Part shown: positions 17,901-27,145 of the stretch, one piece after another
Layout of the letters: each line of letters opens with the position of its first letter
Position numbering within the stretch: the stretch's first letter is position 1
Origin: Melioribacteraceae bacterium 4301-Me
Lineage (GTDB): Bacteria > Bacteroidota > Ignavibacteria > Ignavibacteriales > Melioribacteraceae
Assembly (NCBI GenBank): GCA_041538185.1
Contig: JBGORM010000001.1
Span: 372,001 to 436,000, forward strand
Direction of reading: 5' to 3'
Length of the DNA: 64,000 bases
Program-made: the position numbers and the translations under genes
Notes under the pieces: generated by a model
Database searches by the model: none
Told to the model about the DNA's origin: nothing
Seen by the model: the letters and a program-made list of their open reading frames with translations, nothing else

Positions 17901-17932
17901 TTTGGCTGCAAAGTTTAATATTGCTAATTTTG
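17901..17932 (+). promoter_or_regulatory. Promoter of the transhydrogenase operon
   Basis: TTTG at 17901-17904 and TAATTTTG at 17925-17932 are separated by 20 nt, an exact match to the Bacteroidetes TTTG-N19/21-TAnnTTTG consensus. It is 33 nt upstream of the GTG start and divergent from the TetR promoter about 80 bp away. Confidence 0.72.
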
Positions 17933-17965
17933 ATTTCGAATTTATAATTGTATAGGAGAAAAATT

Positions 17966-19111
17966 GTGGTCATTGGAGTTCCAAAAGAAGTAGCTTCCGG
18001 CGAAAACAGAGTAGCAATTGTGCCGGATGTAGTGCCAAAGTATATTAAAAAGGGGTACCAAATTTTAGTTGAAAAAGGGGCAGGGATTAATGCTGGATTC
18101 CCCGACGAAAAATATGAGAGCGCTGGTGCCAAAATTCTAAGTGACGTAAATGACCTATATTCCTCATCTGATATTATCTTGAAAGTGCAAAGACCAACTG
18201 AGCATCCTACCTTAAAAAAACACGAATTGGAGCTGATGAAGAAAGGCACTTTATTGATTACTTTTATGTATTCCCTCCATTACCCCGAATTAGCTAAAAA
18301 GTGTGCTGAATTGGGTATTAATGTTATTTCGATGGATGCAATACCCAGAACTACAATAGCACAAAGAATGGATGCCCTTAGCTCTCAATCTAATATTGCC
18401 GGTTATAAAAGTGTAATAATAGCAGCAAATCATTTAAAGAAAATATTTCCTTTGATGATGACTGCTTCGGGCACAATTTCACCAGCAAAGGTTGTAATAA
18501 TGGGTGCTGGCGTAGCAGGTTTACAAGCTTTGGGTACAGCAAAAAGACTTGGCGCCGTTGTTGAAGTCTCTGATGTTCGTCCCGCAGTCAAACAGGAAGT
18601 AGAAAGTTTGGGCGGTAAGTTTATTGATATGCCAACCAGTGAATCAATGCAGGATGCTAGTGGTTATGCAAAAGAGCAGTCAGAAGAGTTTTTAAGAAAA
18701 CAAAAAGAAATAATTTTTAAACATGTGACTGAAGCCGATATTGTTATAACTACCGCTTTAATTCCCGGTAAAAAAGCACCGATATTAGTTACTGAAGAAA
18801 TGGTGAAAAATATGCGTCCAGGTTCAGTTGTGTTGGATATGGCAGTAGAGTTCGGCGGTAATTGTGAAATAAGTGAAAAAGGTAAAACTGTTGTAAAACA
18901 CGACGTAACAATTGTTGGCGAACCAAACTTGCCAAGTTTAGTGCCTTATCATGCAAGTGAAATGTATGCTAAAAATCTTTATAATCTTATTGAATATTTT
19001 ACGAAGGAAGAAGGTAAGTTTAATTTTAACATGGAAGATGAGATTTTGAAAGGTGCTACTATTGTAAAAGACTCACAAGTTATTCACGAAAGGACAAAAG
19101 CCTTGTTATAA
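17966..19111 (+). CDS. pntAA: NAD(P) transhydrogenase subunit alpha part 1 (dI, NAD-binding)
   Basis: This 381-residue soluble subunit belongs to the proton-translocating transhydrogenase and binds NAD(H). It opens with VIGVPKEVASGENRVAIVPD and shows the Rossmann motif VVIMGAGVAGLQALGTAKRL, the RQD-type region SQSNIAGYKSVI (here with Ser for Arg/Gln positions of some homologues) and VLDMAVEFGGN. It is related to alanine dehydrogenase, but the following membrane subunits fix the identity. GTG 17966 is the chosen start: AGGAG ends 7 nt before it, whereas the in-frame TTG at 17948 precedes that ribosome site. Confidence 0.95.
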   Translation: MVIGVPKEVASGENRVAIVPDVVPKYIKKGYQILVEKGAGINAGFPDEKYESAGAKILSDVNDLYSSSDIILKVQRPTEHPTLKKHELELMKKGTLLITFMYSLHYPELAKKCAELGINVISMDAIPRTTIAQRMDALSSQSNIAGYKSVIIAANHLKKIFPLMMTASGTISPAKVVIMGAGVAGLQALGTAKRLGAVVEVSDVRPAVKQEVESLGGKFIDMPTSESMQDASGYAKEQSEEFLRKQKEIIFKHVTEADIVITTALIPGKKAPILVTEEMVKNMRPGSVVLDMAVEFGGNCEISEKGKTVVKHDVTIVGEPNLPSLVPYHASEMYAKNLYNLIEYFTKEEGKFNFNMEDEILKGATIVKDSQVIHERTKALL

Positions 19112-19141
19112 AATTTTTCAAATAAAAAAAGGATAATAAAT

Positions 19142-19426
19142 ATGGAAGGTACTGGCATTTTAATGTTAATCTACGTTTTTGTGCTTGCTATATTTGTAGG
19201 CTTTGAGTTGATTACTAAAGTTCCGCCAACGCTTCATACACCATTGATGTCTGGCTCAAATGCAATTTCAGGTATTACAATTGTTGGAGCGATATTATCA
19301 GCTGGCTTACAAGAATTTACAGTAAGCACAATACTTGGTTTAATTGCTATGATTTTTGCCACTATCAATGTGGTAGGCGGTTACTTAGTAACAGATAGAA
19401 TGTTAAAAATGTTCAAAAAAAAGTGA
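19142..19426 (+). CDS. pntAB: NAD(P) transhydrogenase subunit alpha part 2 (membrane)
   Basis: This 94-residue protein has three hydrophobic segments (about 5-22, 42-60 and 62-82). The sequence FVGFELITKVPPTLHTPLMS and the HTPLMSGSNAISGI region are signatures of the PntA C-terminal membrane part, in the split form where alpha is encoded by two genes. It sits between pntAA and pntB in the usual order. Confidence 0.95.
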   Translation: MEGTGILMLIYVFVLAIFVGFELITKVPPTLHTPLMSGSNAISGITIVGAILSAGLQEFTVSTILGLIAMIFATINVVGGYLVTDRMLKMFKKK

Positions 19427-19434
19427 GATGAACA

Positions 19435-20829
19435 ATGAGTGTAATCATAGAAATCTCTTATTTAATTTCATCCATACTTTTTATTTTTGGAATTAAACAA
19501 TTAGCCTCACCAAAAACTGCACGTCAAGGAAATTTCTTATCTGCTGTTGGTATGTTTATTGCCATAGTTGTAACACTGCTTGATAGGAATGTATTAACTT
19601 ATGAATGGATTATAATTGGATTTATTATTGGTGCGCTTGCTGGTTCTATTATGGCTTATAAAACACCTATGACGGGTATGCCTCAAATGGTAGGTTTGTT
19701 AAATGGTTTTGGCGGTGGTGCATCAATGCTTGTTGCAATTTCAGAGTATTACAAGATTCAAAATTTTATTCAGTTTACGGGTGACCTTCAAACAAATATT
19801 ACAATTATTCTTAGTATTCTTATAGGAGCGGTCACATTTACTGGTTCGTTAATAGCTTTTGGTAAGTTGCAAGGGTTAGTAACTGGCAGGGTTGTTAAAT
19901 ATCCATTGCAGCATCCAATTAATTTACTTCTGCTTTTAAGTGTTTTTGCAGGTGGAGCCTATTTTGTAATTGACCCAACTAAAGGTTCGCTTGTAATTAT
20001 AATTGCAATTGTGTCCTTAATACTTGGTGTCTTATTAGTGCTGCCAATAGGCGGCGCTGACATGCCAGTTGCAATTTCTCTTCTTAATTCTTATTCAGGT
20101 CTGGCTGGTTCTATGACTGGATTTGTCTTGAGAAATAATGAATTAATTATTGCTGGTGCGTTAGTTGGTGCATCCGGAATTATATTGACGAATATAATGT
20201 GTAAAGCAATGAATCGTTCGTTAATGAATGTTGTGTTGGGCGGTTGGGAATCTGCAGGGGCATCGAGTTCGTCTTCAACTGCCGAATCTCCAAAAGGACA
20301 AGTAAAATCAGTCGACGCCGAAGAACTTGCTATGTTGTTTGATGCTGCATCAAGTGTGATTATTGTGCCAGGTTATGGAATGGCAGTTGCTCAAGCGCAA
20401 CATGCAGTTAGAGATCTTGTAAATGCTCTCGAAGCTAAGGGTAAAAAAGTCAGATTTGCAATCCATCCTGTAGCTGGCAGAATGCCTGGACATATGAACG
20501 TGCTCTTAGCCGAAGCTCAAGTACCTTATGAAAAGTGCTTCGCAATGGAAGATATTAATGACGATTTTTCTAATACCGATATTGCTCTTGTTATTGGCGC
20601 AAACGATGTTGTTAATCCTGCTGCAAGACACGACCAATCAAGCCCAATTTATGGAATGCCAATCCTAAATGTTGATTATGCTAAAACTGTTGTAGTTAAT
20701 AAGAGGTCACTTAATGTTGGCTATGCAGGAATTGACAATGAATTGTTCTTTTACCCAAATACTTTAATGTATTTTGGCGATGCTAAGGATGCTATTACTA
20801 AGTTGACTCACGAAATTAAAAATCTGTAG
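19435..20829 (+). CDS. pntB: NAD(P) transhydrogenase subunit beta
   Basis: This 464-residue subunit has about nine transmembrane helices (1-265, with GMPQMVGLLNGFGGGAS and LPIGGADMPVAISLLNSYSG) and a C-terminal NADP-binding dIII domain (about 285-464, with VPGYGMAVAQAQHAVRDLVN, HPVAGRMPGHMNVLLAEA, VIGANDVVNPAA and RSLNVGYAGIDNELF). The complex uses the proton gradient to reduce NADP+ with NADH. It starts 8 bp after pntAB. Confidence 0.97.
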   Translation: MSVIIEISYLISSILFIFGIKQLASPKTARQGNFLSAVGMFIAIVVTLLDRNVLTYEWIIIGFIIGALAGSIMAYKTPMTGMPQMVGLLNGFGGGASMLVAISEYYKIQNFIQFTGDLQTNITIILSILIGAVTFTGSLIAFGKLQGLVTGRVVKYPLQHPINLLLLLSVFAGGAYFVIDPTKGSLVIIIAIVSLILGVLLVLPIGGADMPVAISLLNSYSGLAGSMTGFVLRNNELIIAGALVGASGIILTNIMCKAMNRSLMNVVLGGWESAGASSSSSTAESPKGQVKSVDAEELAMLFDAASSVIIVPGYGMAVAQAQHAVRDLVNALEAKGKKVRFAIHPVAGRMPGHMNVLLAEAQVPYEKCFAMEDINDDFSNTDIALVIGANDVVNPAARHDQSSPIYGMPILNVDYAKTVVVNKRSLNVGYAGIDNELFFYPNTLMYFGDAKDAITKLTHEIKNL

Positions 20830-20859
20830 ATCGTCTTTATAAACATACTATTTAACAGA

Positions 20860-20919
20860 GCTGCCTCAGAAGTAATGATTCAATAATAAGTTCGTAAAGA
20901 ATTTTGCTTTTGAGGCAGC
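20860..20919 (+). terminator. Inverted repeat after pntB, possible terminator
   Basis: GCTGCCTCA (20860-20868) is repeated inverted as TGAGGCAGC (20911-20919), 9 bp with a 42-nt loop. It stands 31 bp after the pntB stop. The T-run after it is weak, so it may be a repeat-derived hairpin rather than a true intrinsic terminator. Confidence 0.45.
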
Positions 20920-21040
20920 CTCAATTTTCAAATAATATTTATCTGTTTCTTCTTCTCTAAAAACAACTTTAAAATAAACTTCTTTTAGTAATAATTTGAC
21001 TAACCGACAATTATAATAGACCCAGCATTTGCCTTAGAGA

Positions 21041-21345
21041 ATTATATGTTCACCTTTACTTGTGGCTTGTTGCTAAGGTTCACTTACCACTAAGTGTGGT
21101 TATCCACCACCCACCCACGAAGTGGCGAATTTTCGGAAGTGGTGAATTCTCATCGTGGGTGAATTCTAAAAATACCTTATCCTTTTTTTACCACCTTAGT
21201 AACATGAACAAAAAAAAGCGAACCAGACCTTATTAGCTTATTGAAAAATGACCATGCTTGCAGCAAGCAAGTTTCTGCGTCTTCTTTTATATACAAGGAC
21301 AAAGTTATTTTTTTATATGATATTGCATAATTGGGATAAGTTACA
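21041..21345. repeat. Dispersed repeat modules in the pntB-kinase gap
   Basis: The 744-bp gap 20830-21574 has no convincing gene. 21141-21271 is a direct, roughly 85-90% identical copy of 62229-62359 (from GTGGTGAATTCTCAT to GCTTGCAGCA). 21288-21340 (TATATACAAGGACA onward) recurs at 61923-61973. Short CCACGAAGTGG-type palindromes precede them. The rest of the gap is plain AT-rich DNA. Confidence 0.75.
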
Positions 21346-21574
21346 TTCCATTTTTATTTTAGCTGCACAATTTGGTATTGTATATATGTTTCTAAAAAGA
21401 TATATTACTCCACTAAAAATAAGACAACTTGTGAAATTAGAATTAATATGTAATGATATTCGAGTTCCATTAATACAATTTGAGTAGTTGTTAATACATC
21501 CTTGCAAGTATTTACCAGCCGAAATACTTCTTATTCCATAAATAAATGGAGAGTTTTTGTAAAAAAATCATTTT

Positions 21575-23353
21575 ATGGTTTTGTCACTCACAAGAAAGAT
21601 ATATTTAGTACTCTCATTAGGATTCGCAATTGTTCTTGCAGTTAGTATAACCTCATACTATAGCTTTCATAGTTATACCGAAGAATTGAAAACTACTAAT
21701 CATGTAAATGATATCAATAAGCAATTAGATGCAATTGAATTAACATTGATAGACCTTCAAAGATTTGAGCGCGGTTATATAATAACTGGCGATGATGAAT
21801 TTTTAATGTTGTTTAATAAAACTATTGTTGAGGTAAAAAAGAAATTAGATGAATATGATAAACTTATTGCGAGTGAAGACTCAAATGACAAATGGAGTGA
21901 TATATTAAGATCAAGTGTGGATAGGTTAATCAATACTTATAATCGCATCATACATTTAAGAAAAGAAAGAGGTTTTGAAGAGGCTGCTAAAGCGGTTAGG
22001 TCACGTGAAGGGAAATTAGCTTTAGATAAAATTCAAGAAGATATTAACCAAATTAGATTTGAAGAACAATTAAATCTGCAAAAAATCAAATCCTCAGTTA
22101 ATGATAAGCTTACAATTTCGAAATATGTTATTGTGCTGGGCAGTTTTTTAAACCTTGTTATTGTAATTTTATTCAGCTTATTTTTAAGAGCAGATATAAA
22201 AGCGAGAGAAAAAGCAGAGAATTTATTAAAAGAAAGTGAAGAAGAATTTAGGTCTATTTTTGAACAAGCTGCTGTTGGTGCGGCTATTGTTTCAATAGAT
22301 GGAAAGTTTTTGAAAACTAATTACAAGCTCTGTGAAATTTTAGGATATGATGAAAAAGATATCTGTTCGTTGTCATTTCCCGATATTGTCCATCCTCAAG
22401 ATTTAAAAACACACTACGACTACATAAATAAAATTTTGTCAGGTGAAATAACAAGTTATACAACCGAAAAAAGATATATTAAAAAAGATAGGTCAACCAT
22501 CTGGGTAAATGTGGCTGTCTCTGTAGTAAAAGATGAGAAAGCACAGCCTAAACACATGATAGTAGTTGTGGAAGATATTTCAGTAAGAAAAAAGCTCTCG
22601 TTAGAATTGCAAAATCTCAATCGTGAACTTGAAAATAAAATATCACTACGCACCGCACAACTGGAAGCTGCAAATAAGGAATTGGAATCTTTTACTTACA
22701 GTGTTTCACATGATCTAAGAGCACCACTAAGAGCAATAGACGGATTCAGTAAAATTATTTTTGAAGATTATTACGATAAATTAGATCAAGAAGGAAGAAG
22801 ATTGCTTGAGATAATCGGTACTAATGTAAGTCGTATGGGTAAGTTAATTGATGACTTGCTCGCATTTTCTAGACTTGGCAAGCAATCACTTTTTAAGAGC
22901 GAGATTAACACTAACTTGCTGATTAATTCTATAATTAATGACTTAATGATTGACCAAACTCATAGAAAGATAGAGTTTAACATTCATAAGCTGCCAAACA
23001 TTTATGCTGACCCAAACTTGATAAAACAAGCTTTTACTAATCTGCTATCTAATGCAATTAAGTATACAAGCAAAAAAGAAAATGCAATTATCGAAGTGGG
23101 AGCTAATTCCAGCGAAAATGAAAATGTCTTTTATATAAAAGATAACGGCGCTGGCTTTGATATGAGGTATTACGATAAACTTTTCGGGATATTTCAAAGA
23201 CTACATACTGAAAAAGAGTTTGAAGGCACTGGAGTTGGATTAGCCCTGGTCAAAAAAATTATATTGATGCACGAAGGTAAAATTTGGGCTGAGAGCAAAT
23301 TAAATGAAGGTGCTGTTTTTTATTTATCAATTCCTAAAAATGAGGTGAATTAA
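21575..23353 (+). CDS. CHASE3-PAS sensor histidine kinase
   Basis: This 592-residue membrane kinase has a first helix at about 8-27, then an extracytoplasmic CHASE3-like helical sensor (LIDLQRFERGYIITGDDEFL) and a second helix at about 178-200. A PAS domain follows at about 220-340 (FRSIFEQAAVGAAIVSIDGK, plus a PAC tail). The HisKA phospho-acceptor is H379 in YSVSHDLRAPLRAIDGFS, and the HATPase has the N-box LLSNAIKYTSK and G-boxes DNGAGFDMRY and GTGVGLALVKK. This HisKA/HATPase subtype is of the cyanobacterial phytochrome-like group and usually talks to a small Rcp1-type receiver; one is encoded 3 bp downstream. Ligand unknown. Confidence 0.93.
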   Translation: MVLSLTRKIYLVLSLGFAIVLAVSITSYYSFHSYTEELKTTNHVNDINKQLDAIELTLIDLQRFERGYIITGDDEFLMLFNKTIVEVKKKLDEYDKLIASEDSNDKWSDILRSSVDRLINTYNRIIHLRKERGFEEAAKAVRSREGKLALDKIQEDINQIRFEEQLNLQKIKSSVNDKLTISKYVIVLGSFLNLVIVILFSLFLRADIKAREKAENLLKESEEEFRSIFEQAAVGAAIVSIDGKFLKTNYKLCEILGYDEKDICSLSFPDIVHPQDLKTHYDYINKILSGEITSYTTEKRYIKKDRSTIWVNVAVSVVKDEKAQPKHMIVVVEDISVRKKLSLELQNLNRELENKISLRTAQLEAANKELESFTYSVSHDLRAPLRAIDGFSKIIFEDYYDKLDQEGRRLLEIIGTNVSRMGKLIDDLLAFSRLGKQSLFKSEINTNLLINSIINDLMIDQTHRKIEFNIHKLPNIYADPNLIKQAFTNLLSNAIKYTSKKENAIIEVGANSSENENVFYIKDNGAGFDMRYYDKLFGIFQRLHTEKEFEGTGVGLALVKKIILMHEGKIWAESKLNEGAVFYLSIPKNEVN

Positions 23354-23356
23354 AAA

Positions 23357-23797
23357 ATGAATAATAATGAAGTAGAAATCTTGTTAATTGAAGACAACCC
23401 AACTGATGCGGAGCTGACAATAAGAGCATTGAAAAAATTTAACCTTGCTAATAATATTTTGGTAATTGACGATGGTGAAAAAGCTCTGGAATATATTTTT
23501 GCTGAAGGTAGTTATTCTGGCAGAAATATAAACAAAAGTCCAAAAGTAATTTTACTCGATTTGAAGTTACCAAAAGTAAGCGGGTTGGAAATATTGAAAA
23601 AAGTTAAGTCTGATGAACGAACTAAGATTATTCCTGTAGTTGTTTTAACTTCTTCGCGGGAAGAAAGCGATTTAATTGCAAGTTATAAATTAGGCGTGAA
23701 CAGCTTTATTGTTAAACCTGTTGATTTTACTTCCTTCGTAAGTGAAATATCAAAATTAGGGTATTATTGGCTGATTCTAAATAAAAAACCATCTTAA
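23357..23797 (+). CDS. Single-domain response regulator (Rcp1-like)
   Basis: This 146-residue stand-alone receiver has the acidic pocket [13 protein letters not shown], the phospho-acceptor D68 in [13 protein letters not shown], the switch residues VVVLTSS and the Lys in FIVKPVDF. There is no output domain. It lies between two kinase genes (3 bp after the first, 26 bp before the second), so it is probably the shuttle between them, as single receivers of the Rcp1 type are for phytochrome-like kinases. Confidence 0.93.
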   Translation: MNNNEVEILLIEDNPTDAELTIRALKKFNLANNILVIDDGEKALEYIFAEGSYSGRNINKSPKVILLDLKLPKVSGLEILKKVKSDERTKIIPVVVLTSSREESDLIASYKLGVNSFIVKPVDFTSFVSEISKLGYYWLILNKKPS

Positions 23798-23823
23798 TTT
23801 AATACTTACCAGAAGGGCGCTAA

Positions 23824-25695
23824 ATGATTAAGATACTCTATTTAGAAGATAACCCGTACGATGTTGAAATTTTTGAACGATACTTGAAGAAAGCTTCTCT
23901 TGATTATCAACTTGAAGTTGTTGCAGATGAAAAAAATTTTAAGAGAGCACTCAAAGAATTCAATCCAGATGTAGTTGTTTCGGATTACAAACTGCCAAGG
24001 TTTAATGGAATTGAAGCATTAAAAGTTATGTTAGCTGAGGCTCATGATATACCATTTATTTTTATATCTGGCACTGTGGGCGAAGAAATTGCCATATCGA
24101 CACTTAAACTTGGAGCTACGGATTACATCCTAAAAAATTATCCTGATAAAATTGTACCGGCTATTAAACGGGCAATCGAAGAAAGAAAGGAAAGGCAATT
24201 AAGAATTGAAGCTGAGACAGCTCTTAAAAAAAGCGAAGCGAAATATCGTTTACTTTTTGAAAAAAGTTTAGCCGCTGTGTTTAGTTCTAAAATTGATGGT
24301 ACACTGCTTGAAGTTAACCAGACTTATTCGGAGATGCTGGGATATCAGTCGCCAGAAGAAATGAAAAAGCATAACGCAAGAGAATTTTATGTCTCACCAG
24401 AGGAAAGAGAAAAACTGATTACTATTCTTTTAGATCGTGGTGAAGTAAAAAATTATGAGCTTCAACTGAAGAAAAAAAACGGTGAGTTAATTAATGTTAT
24501 AGAGAATATTGGAATATTAGAAGATGAAGAAAATAAGGAAAAAATTATTCATGGAACGTTGTTCGATATAACCGAATTGAAAAAGGCTGAACAAAAAATT
24601 CGAGAAAGCGAATTATTGTTTCATACACTTGCTCGATCTTCTCCAGTAGGAATATTTATGACACGAGCTGATGGTTATACAACTTATGTAAATCCAAGAT
24701 GGTGTTATTTATCTGGAATTAACGAAAACGATGCCTTAGGTTATGGATGGCTTAAAGCGTTGCATCCGGAAGATAAAGATAGAGTCGTAAATGAGTGGAA
24801 CGATGCTGTTAAAAGTAAAAGAACCTCTGTTGTTGAATATCGATTTATTAATGATAAAGATGAAATTATTTGGGTAATGGGACAGGCAGTACCCGAATTA
24901 GATGAACATAACAACGTTAAGGGTTACATTGGAACTATAACCGATATAACCAAAATAAAAGAATACGAACAAGAATTAATTGCTGCTAAAGAAAAAGCTG
25001 AGTCTTCAGATAAAATTAAATCCGAATTTTTAGCTCAAATTTCTCATGAGATAAGAACACCATTAAACGTGATTTTAAGTTTTGGCGAATTCATAAAAAA
25101 TGAAGTAAGAAATTTTATTGATGAAGACACATTGGCAACTTTTAGTGTATTTGATTCGGCTGGTAAAAGAATAATTCGAACTATCGATTCTATACTAAAC
25201 ATGGCCGATTTACAAACTGGTGCTTATAAACCTTCACCAAAAAGATTTGACTTATACGATATTTTATTAATTGAATTGTTTGCAGAGTTTAAATCACAAG
25301 CCGAAGCAAAAAATTTAGAATTTTCGCTTGTAAAGAACATAGAGAACGCAAGTATATTTGCGGATGAATACAGCGTAAAACAAATTCTAAGTAATTTAAT
25401 AGATAATGCAATTAAATATACTCCTAAGGGGAATGTAGTTGTAACTATAGAGCAAAACGAAAACAAAAACGTCTTAGTAAAAATAAAAGATACAGGCATT
25501 GGCATTTCTGAAGAATACAAAGAGAAGTTATTTGTGCCGTTTACTCAAGAAGAACAAGGCTATACGAGAAAATATGAAGGTACAGGTCTAGGGCTGGCAA
25601 TTGTTAAAAAGTTCTGCACATTAAATAATATTAATATTAATGTAGAAAGCAAAAAGGGCAAAGGCACTACTTTTACTCTAATTTTCCCAAGTTAA
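23824..25695 (+). CDS. Hybrid kinase: receiver-PAS-PAS-HisKA-HATPase
   Basis: This 623-residue cytoplasmic protein begins with a receiver (about 1-120; phospho-acceptor D54 in VVVSDYKLPRFNG). PAS domains follow at about 138-258 (YRLLFEKSLAAVFSSKIDGT) and 265-385 (FHTLARSSPVGIFMTRADGY), with a PAC motif. The HisKA has H408 in FLAQISHEIRTPLNVILSF, and the HATPase shows LSNLIDNAIKYTPKG, DTGIGISEEYKE and GTGLGLAIVKK. There is no membrane segment. An N-terminal receiver suggests that the kinase is controlled by phosphorylation from the partner kinase, in a chain with the preceding gene. Confidence 0.92.
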   Translation: MIKILYLEDNPYDVEIFERYLKKASLDYQLEVVADEKNFKRALKEFNPDVVVSDYKLPRFNGIEALKVMLAEAHDIPFIFISGTVGEEIAISTLKLGATDYILKNYPDKIVPAIKRAIEERKERQLRIEAETALKKSEAKYRLLFEKSLAAVFSSKIDGTLLEVNQTYSEMLGYQSPEEMKKHNAREFYVSPEEREKLITILLDRGEVKNYELQLKKKNGELINVIENIGILEDEENKEKIIHGTLFDITELKKAEQKIRESELLFHTLARSSPVGIFMTRADGYTTYVNPRWCYLSGINENDALGYGWLKALHPEDKDRVVNEWNDAVKSKRTSVVEYRFINDKDEIIWVMGQAVPELDEHNNVKGYIGTITDITKIKEYEQELIAAKEKAESSDKIKSEFLAQISHEIRTPLNVILSFGEFIKNEVRNFIDEDTLATFSVFDSAGKRIIRTIDSILNMADLQTGAYKPSPKRFDLYDILLIELFAEFKSQAEAKNLEFSLVKNIENASIFADEYSVKQILSNLIDNAIKYTPKGNVVVTIEQNENKNVLVKIKDTGIGISEEYKEKLFVPFTQEEQGYTRKYEGTGLGLAIVKKFCTLNNININVESKKGKGTTFTLIFPS

Positions 25696-25705
25696 ATGTT
25701 AAACT

Positions 25706-26152
25706 TCACTTTTTGCCGTCAGAGTTCAATAAATTTTTTACCTGGCTCTTAATCATTTGCAGTATCCCAATTAATCCTAGATTTTTACCCATTGATAAAC
25801 TTTGTCCAAATATTTTAAATATAATATCATTTTCAACATCGAAAATATTTTCTGCTGGTTCTCCATTTAGACATTCTGAAAAAATACCGCAAAGGGCTTT
25901 TGCAGATACCCCCTGCGGATTTTCAACGTAAAAATAAAAGTTGAATTTGTTGTCGTCTTTTTTTACAGTCCATACATAAGCACCAGACTCGCAGTATTCA
26001 ACTTTATTTTCCAAATTATAAGGTTCGGTTGCTATTTCCTTCGGAACAGGTTTGTATTTTTCTGAATATTCAATTAACGTACTTATTCTATCTTGCTGGT
26101 CAGGCAATGAATTCAAAAATGAAATTAGTTCTTGTAATTTTTTTGGTATCAT
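25706..26152 (-). CDS. sufE: SufE-like cysteine desulfuration protein
   Basis: This 148-residue protein matches SufE: LQELISFLNSLPDQQDRIST at the start, KVEYCESGAYVW with the sulfur-accepting Cys at C54, and AKALCGIFSECLNGEPAENI. SufE takes persulfide sulfur from a SufS-type desulfurase for Fe-S cluster assembly. Start ATG 26152 removes an unlikely overlap with the rhodanese gene and has GAGA upstream; the frame extends to 26218. It follows the rhodanese by 10 bp in the same direction, so both may be co-expressed; no suf genes are in the window. Confidence 0.88.
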   Translation of the reverse strand: MIPKKLQELISFLNSLPDQQDRISTLIEYSEKYKPVPKEIATEPYNLENKVEYCESGAYVWTVKKDDNKFNFYFYVENPQGVSAKALCGIFSECLNGEPAENIFDVENDIIFKIFGQSLSMGKNLGLIGILQMIKSQVKNLLNSDGKK

Positions 26153-26162
26153 AATCTCAAGG

Positions 26163-27026
26163 TTATTTTTCAATTGGCACACCAACGGAGTTTCCCCACT
26201 CGGTCCAGCTGCCATCATAATTTTTTACATTTTTATAACCCAGCAAATAAGTTAGAACGAACCAAGTGTGGCTGCTTCTTTCACCAATTCTGCAATAAGC
26301 AATAATTTCATCATCTGGTCTTAAGTGATTATCAACTTCATAAATTTTTCTTAGTTCTTCAGCTGTCTTAAAAGTGCCGTCTTCGGGATTTATTGCTTTT
26401 GCCCATGGAATATTTACTGCGCCTGGTATATGACCTCCTCTTAAAGCACCTTCGTTAGGATAATCCGGCATGTGTAGTCGTTGACCAGTGTATTCCTCTG
26501 GACTTCTAACATCAACAAGTGGCAGTCCTTGGTTAACGTGACTTAAGACTTCATCTCTAAAAGCTCTAATATCATGGTCATTTCTTTCTAAAGCTGTATA
26601 TGTTGTAGGCGGGTATTGAGGAATTTCTTTTGTTAATGGTTTATCTTCTTTTTCCCATTTTAATCTGCCGCCGTCCATTATAACAGCCTTTTGATGGCCA
26701 AAAAGCTGAAAAATCCAAAATGCATAGCAAGCCCACCAGTTGTTTTTATCACCGTAAAACACAACTGTTGTATCGTTGGATATACCATTTTTCGACATTA
26801 ATTTTTCAAATTGATTTTTATTTAAATAATCCCGAATAACTTGGTCATTCAAATCTGTTGTCCAATCAATTTGGACAGCACTGGGTATATGTCCCGATGA
26901 ATATAAAAGAACATCTTCATTAGATTCTACAATTCTTATTTGTGGGTCATTAATATGTTCCAAGACCCAATCGGTTGACACCAATTTGTACGGTGAGGCA
27001 TAGCCTCTTTCATCTATGTTTTTCAT
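26163..27026 (-). CDS. Two-domain sulfurtransferase (rhodanese, CysA type)
   Basis: This 287-residue tandem rhodanese has an inactive N-terminal domain (about 15-130; [19 protein letters not shown]) and a catalytic C-terminal domain with C245 in the loop [14 protein letters not shown]. The CRIGER loop is the signature of the thiosulfate sulfurtransferases close to actinobacterial CysA/SseA. It transfers sulfane sulfur from thiosulfate or another donor to cyanide or a protein thiol. AAGGA precedes ATG 27026. The SufE gene next door suggests that the acceptor could be SufE, but this is inference. Confidence 0.92.
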   Translation of the reverse strand: MKNIDERGYASPYKLVSTDWVLEHINDPQIRIVESNEDVLLYSSGHIPSAVQIDWTTDLNDQVIRDYLNKNQFEKLMSKNGISNDTTVVFYGDKNNWWACYAFWIFQLFGHQKAVIMDGGRLKWEKEDKPLTKEIPQYPPTTYTALERNDHDIRAFRDEVLSHVNQGLPLVDVRSPEEYTGQRLHMPDYPNEGALRGGHIPGAVNIPWAKAINPEDGTFKTAEELRKIYEVDNHLRPDDEIIAYCRIGERSSHTWFVLTYLLGYKNVKNYDGSWTEWGNSVGVPIEK

Positions 27027-27145
27027 ATAATATCCTTTCTAAAATTGTTGTAAAAAAAATCGGTTGGTTATGAACGAAAAAAATATATTTATATTTTTGG
27101 AGTCAAATTACAGATATAATATATAAAAATAAGAAAGAATGTCCA

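Noticed and set aside
20860..20919. Riboswitch in the pntB-kinase gap
   Set aside because: Only a simple inverted repeat with a long loop is seen, downstream of pntB rather than close to the next gene.
21248..21487. 79-codon open frame on the plus strand
   Set aside because: It lies wholly in dispersed repeat DNA, has an odd composition and no ribosome site.
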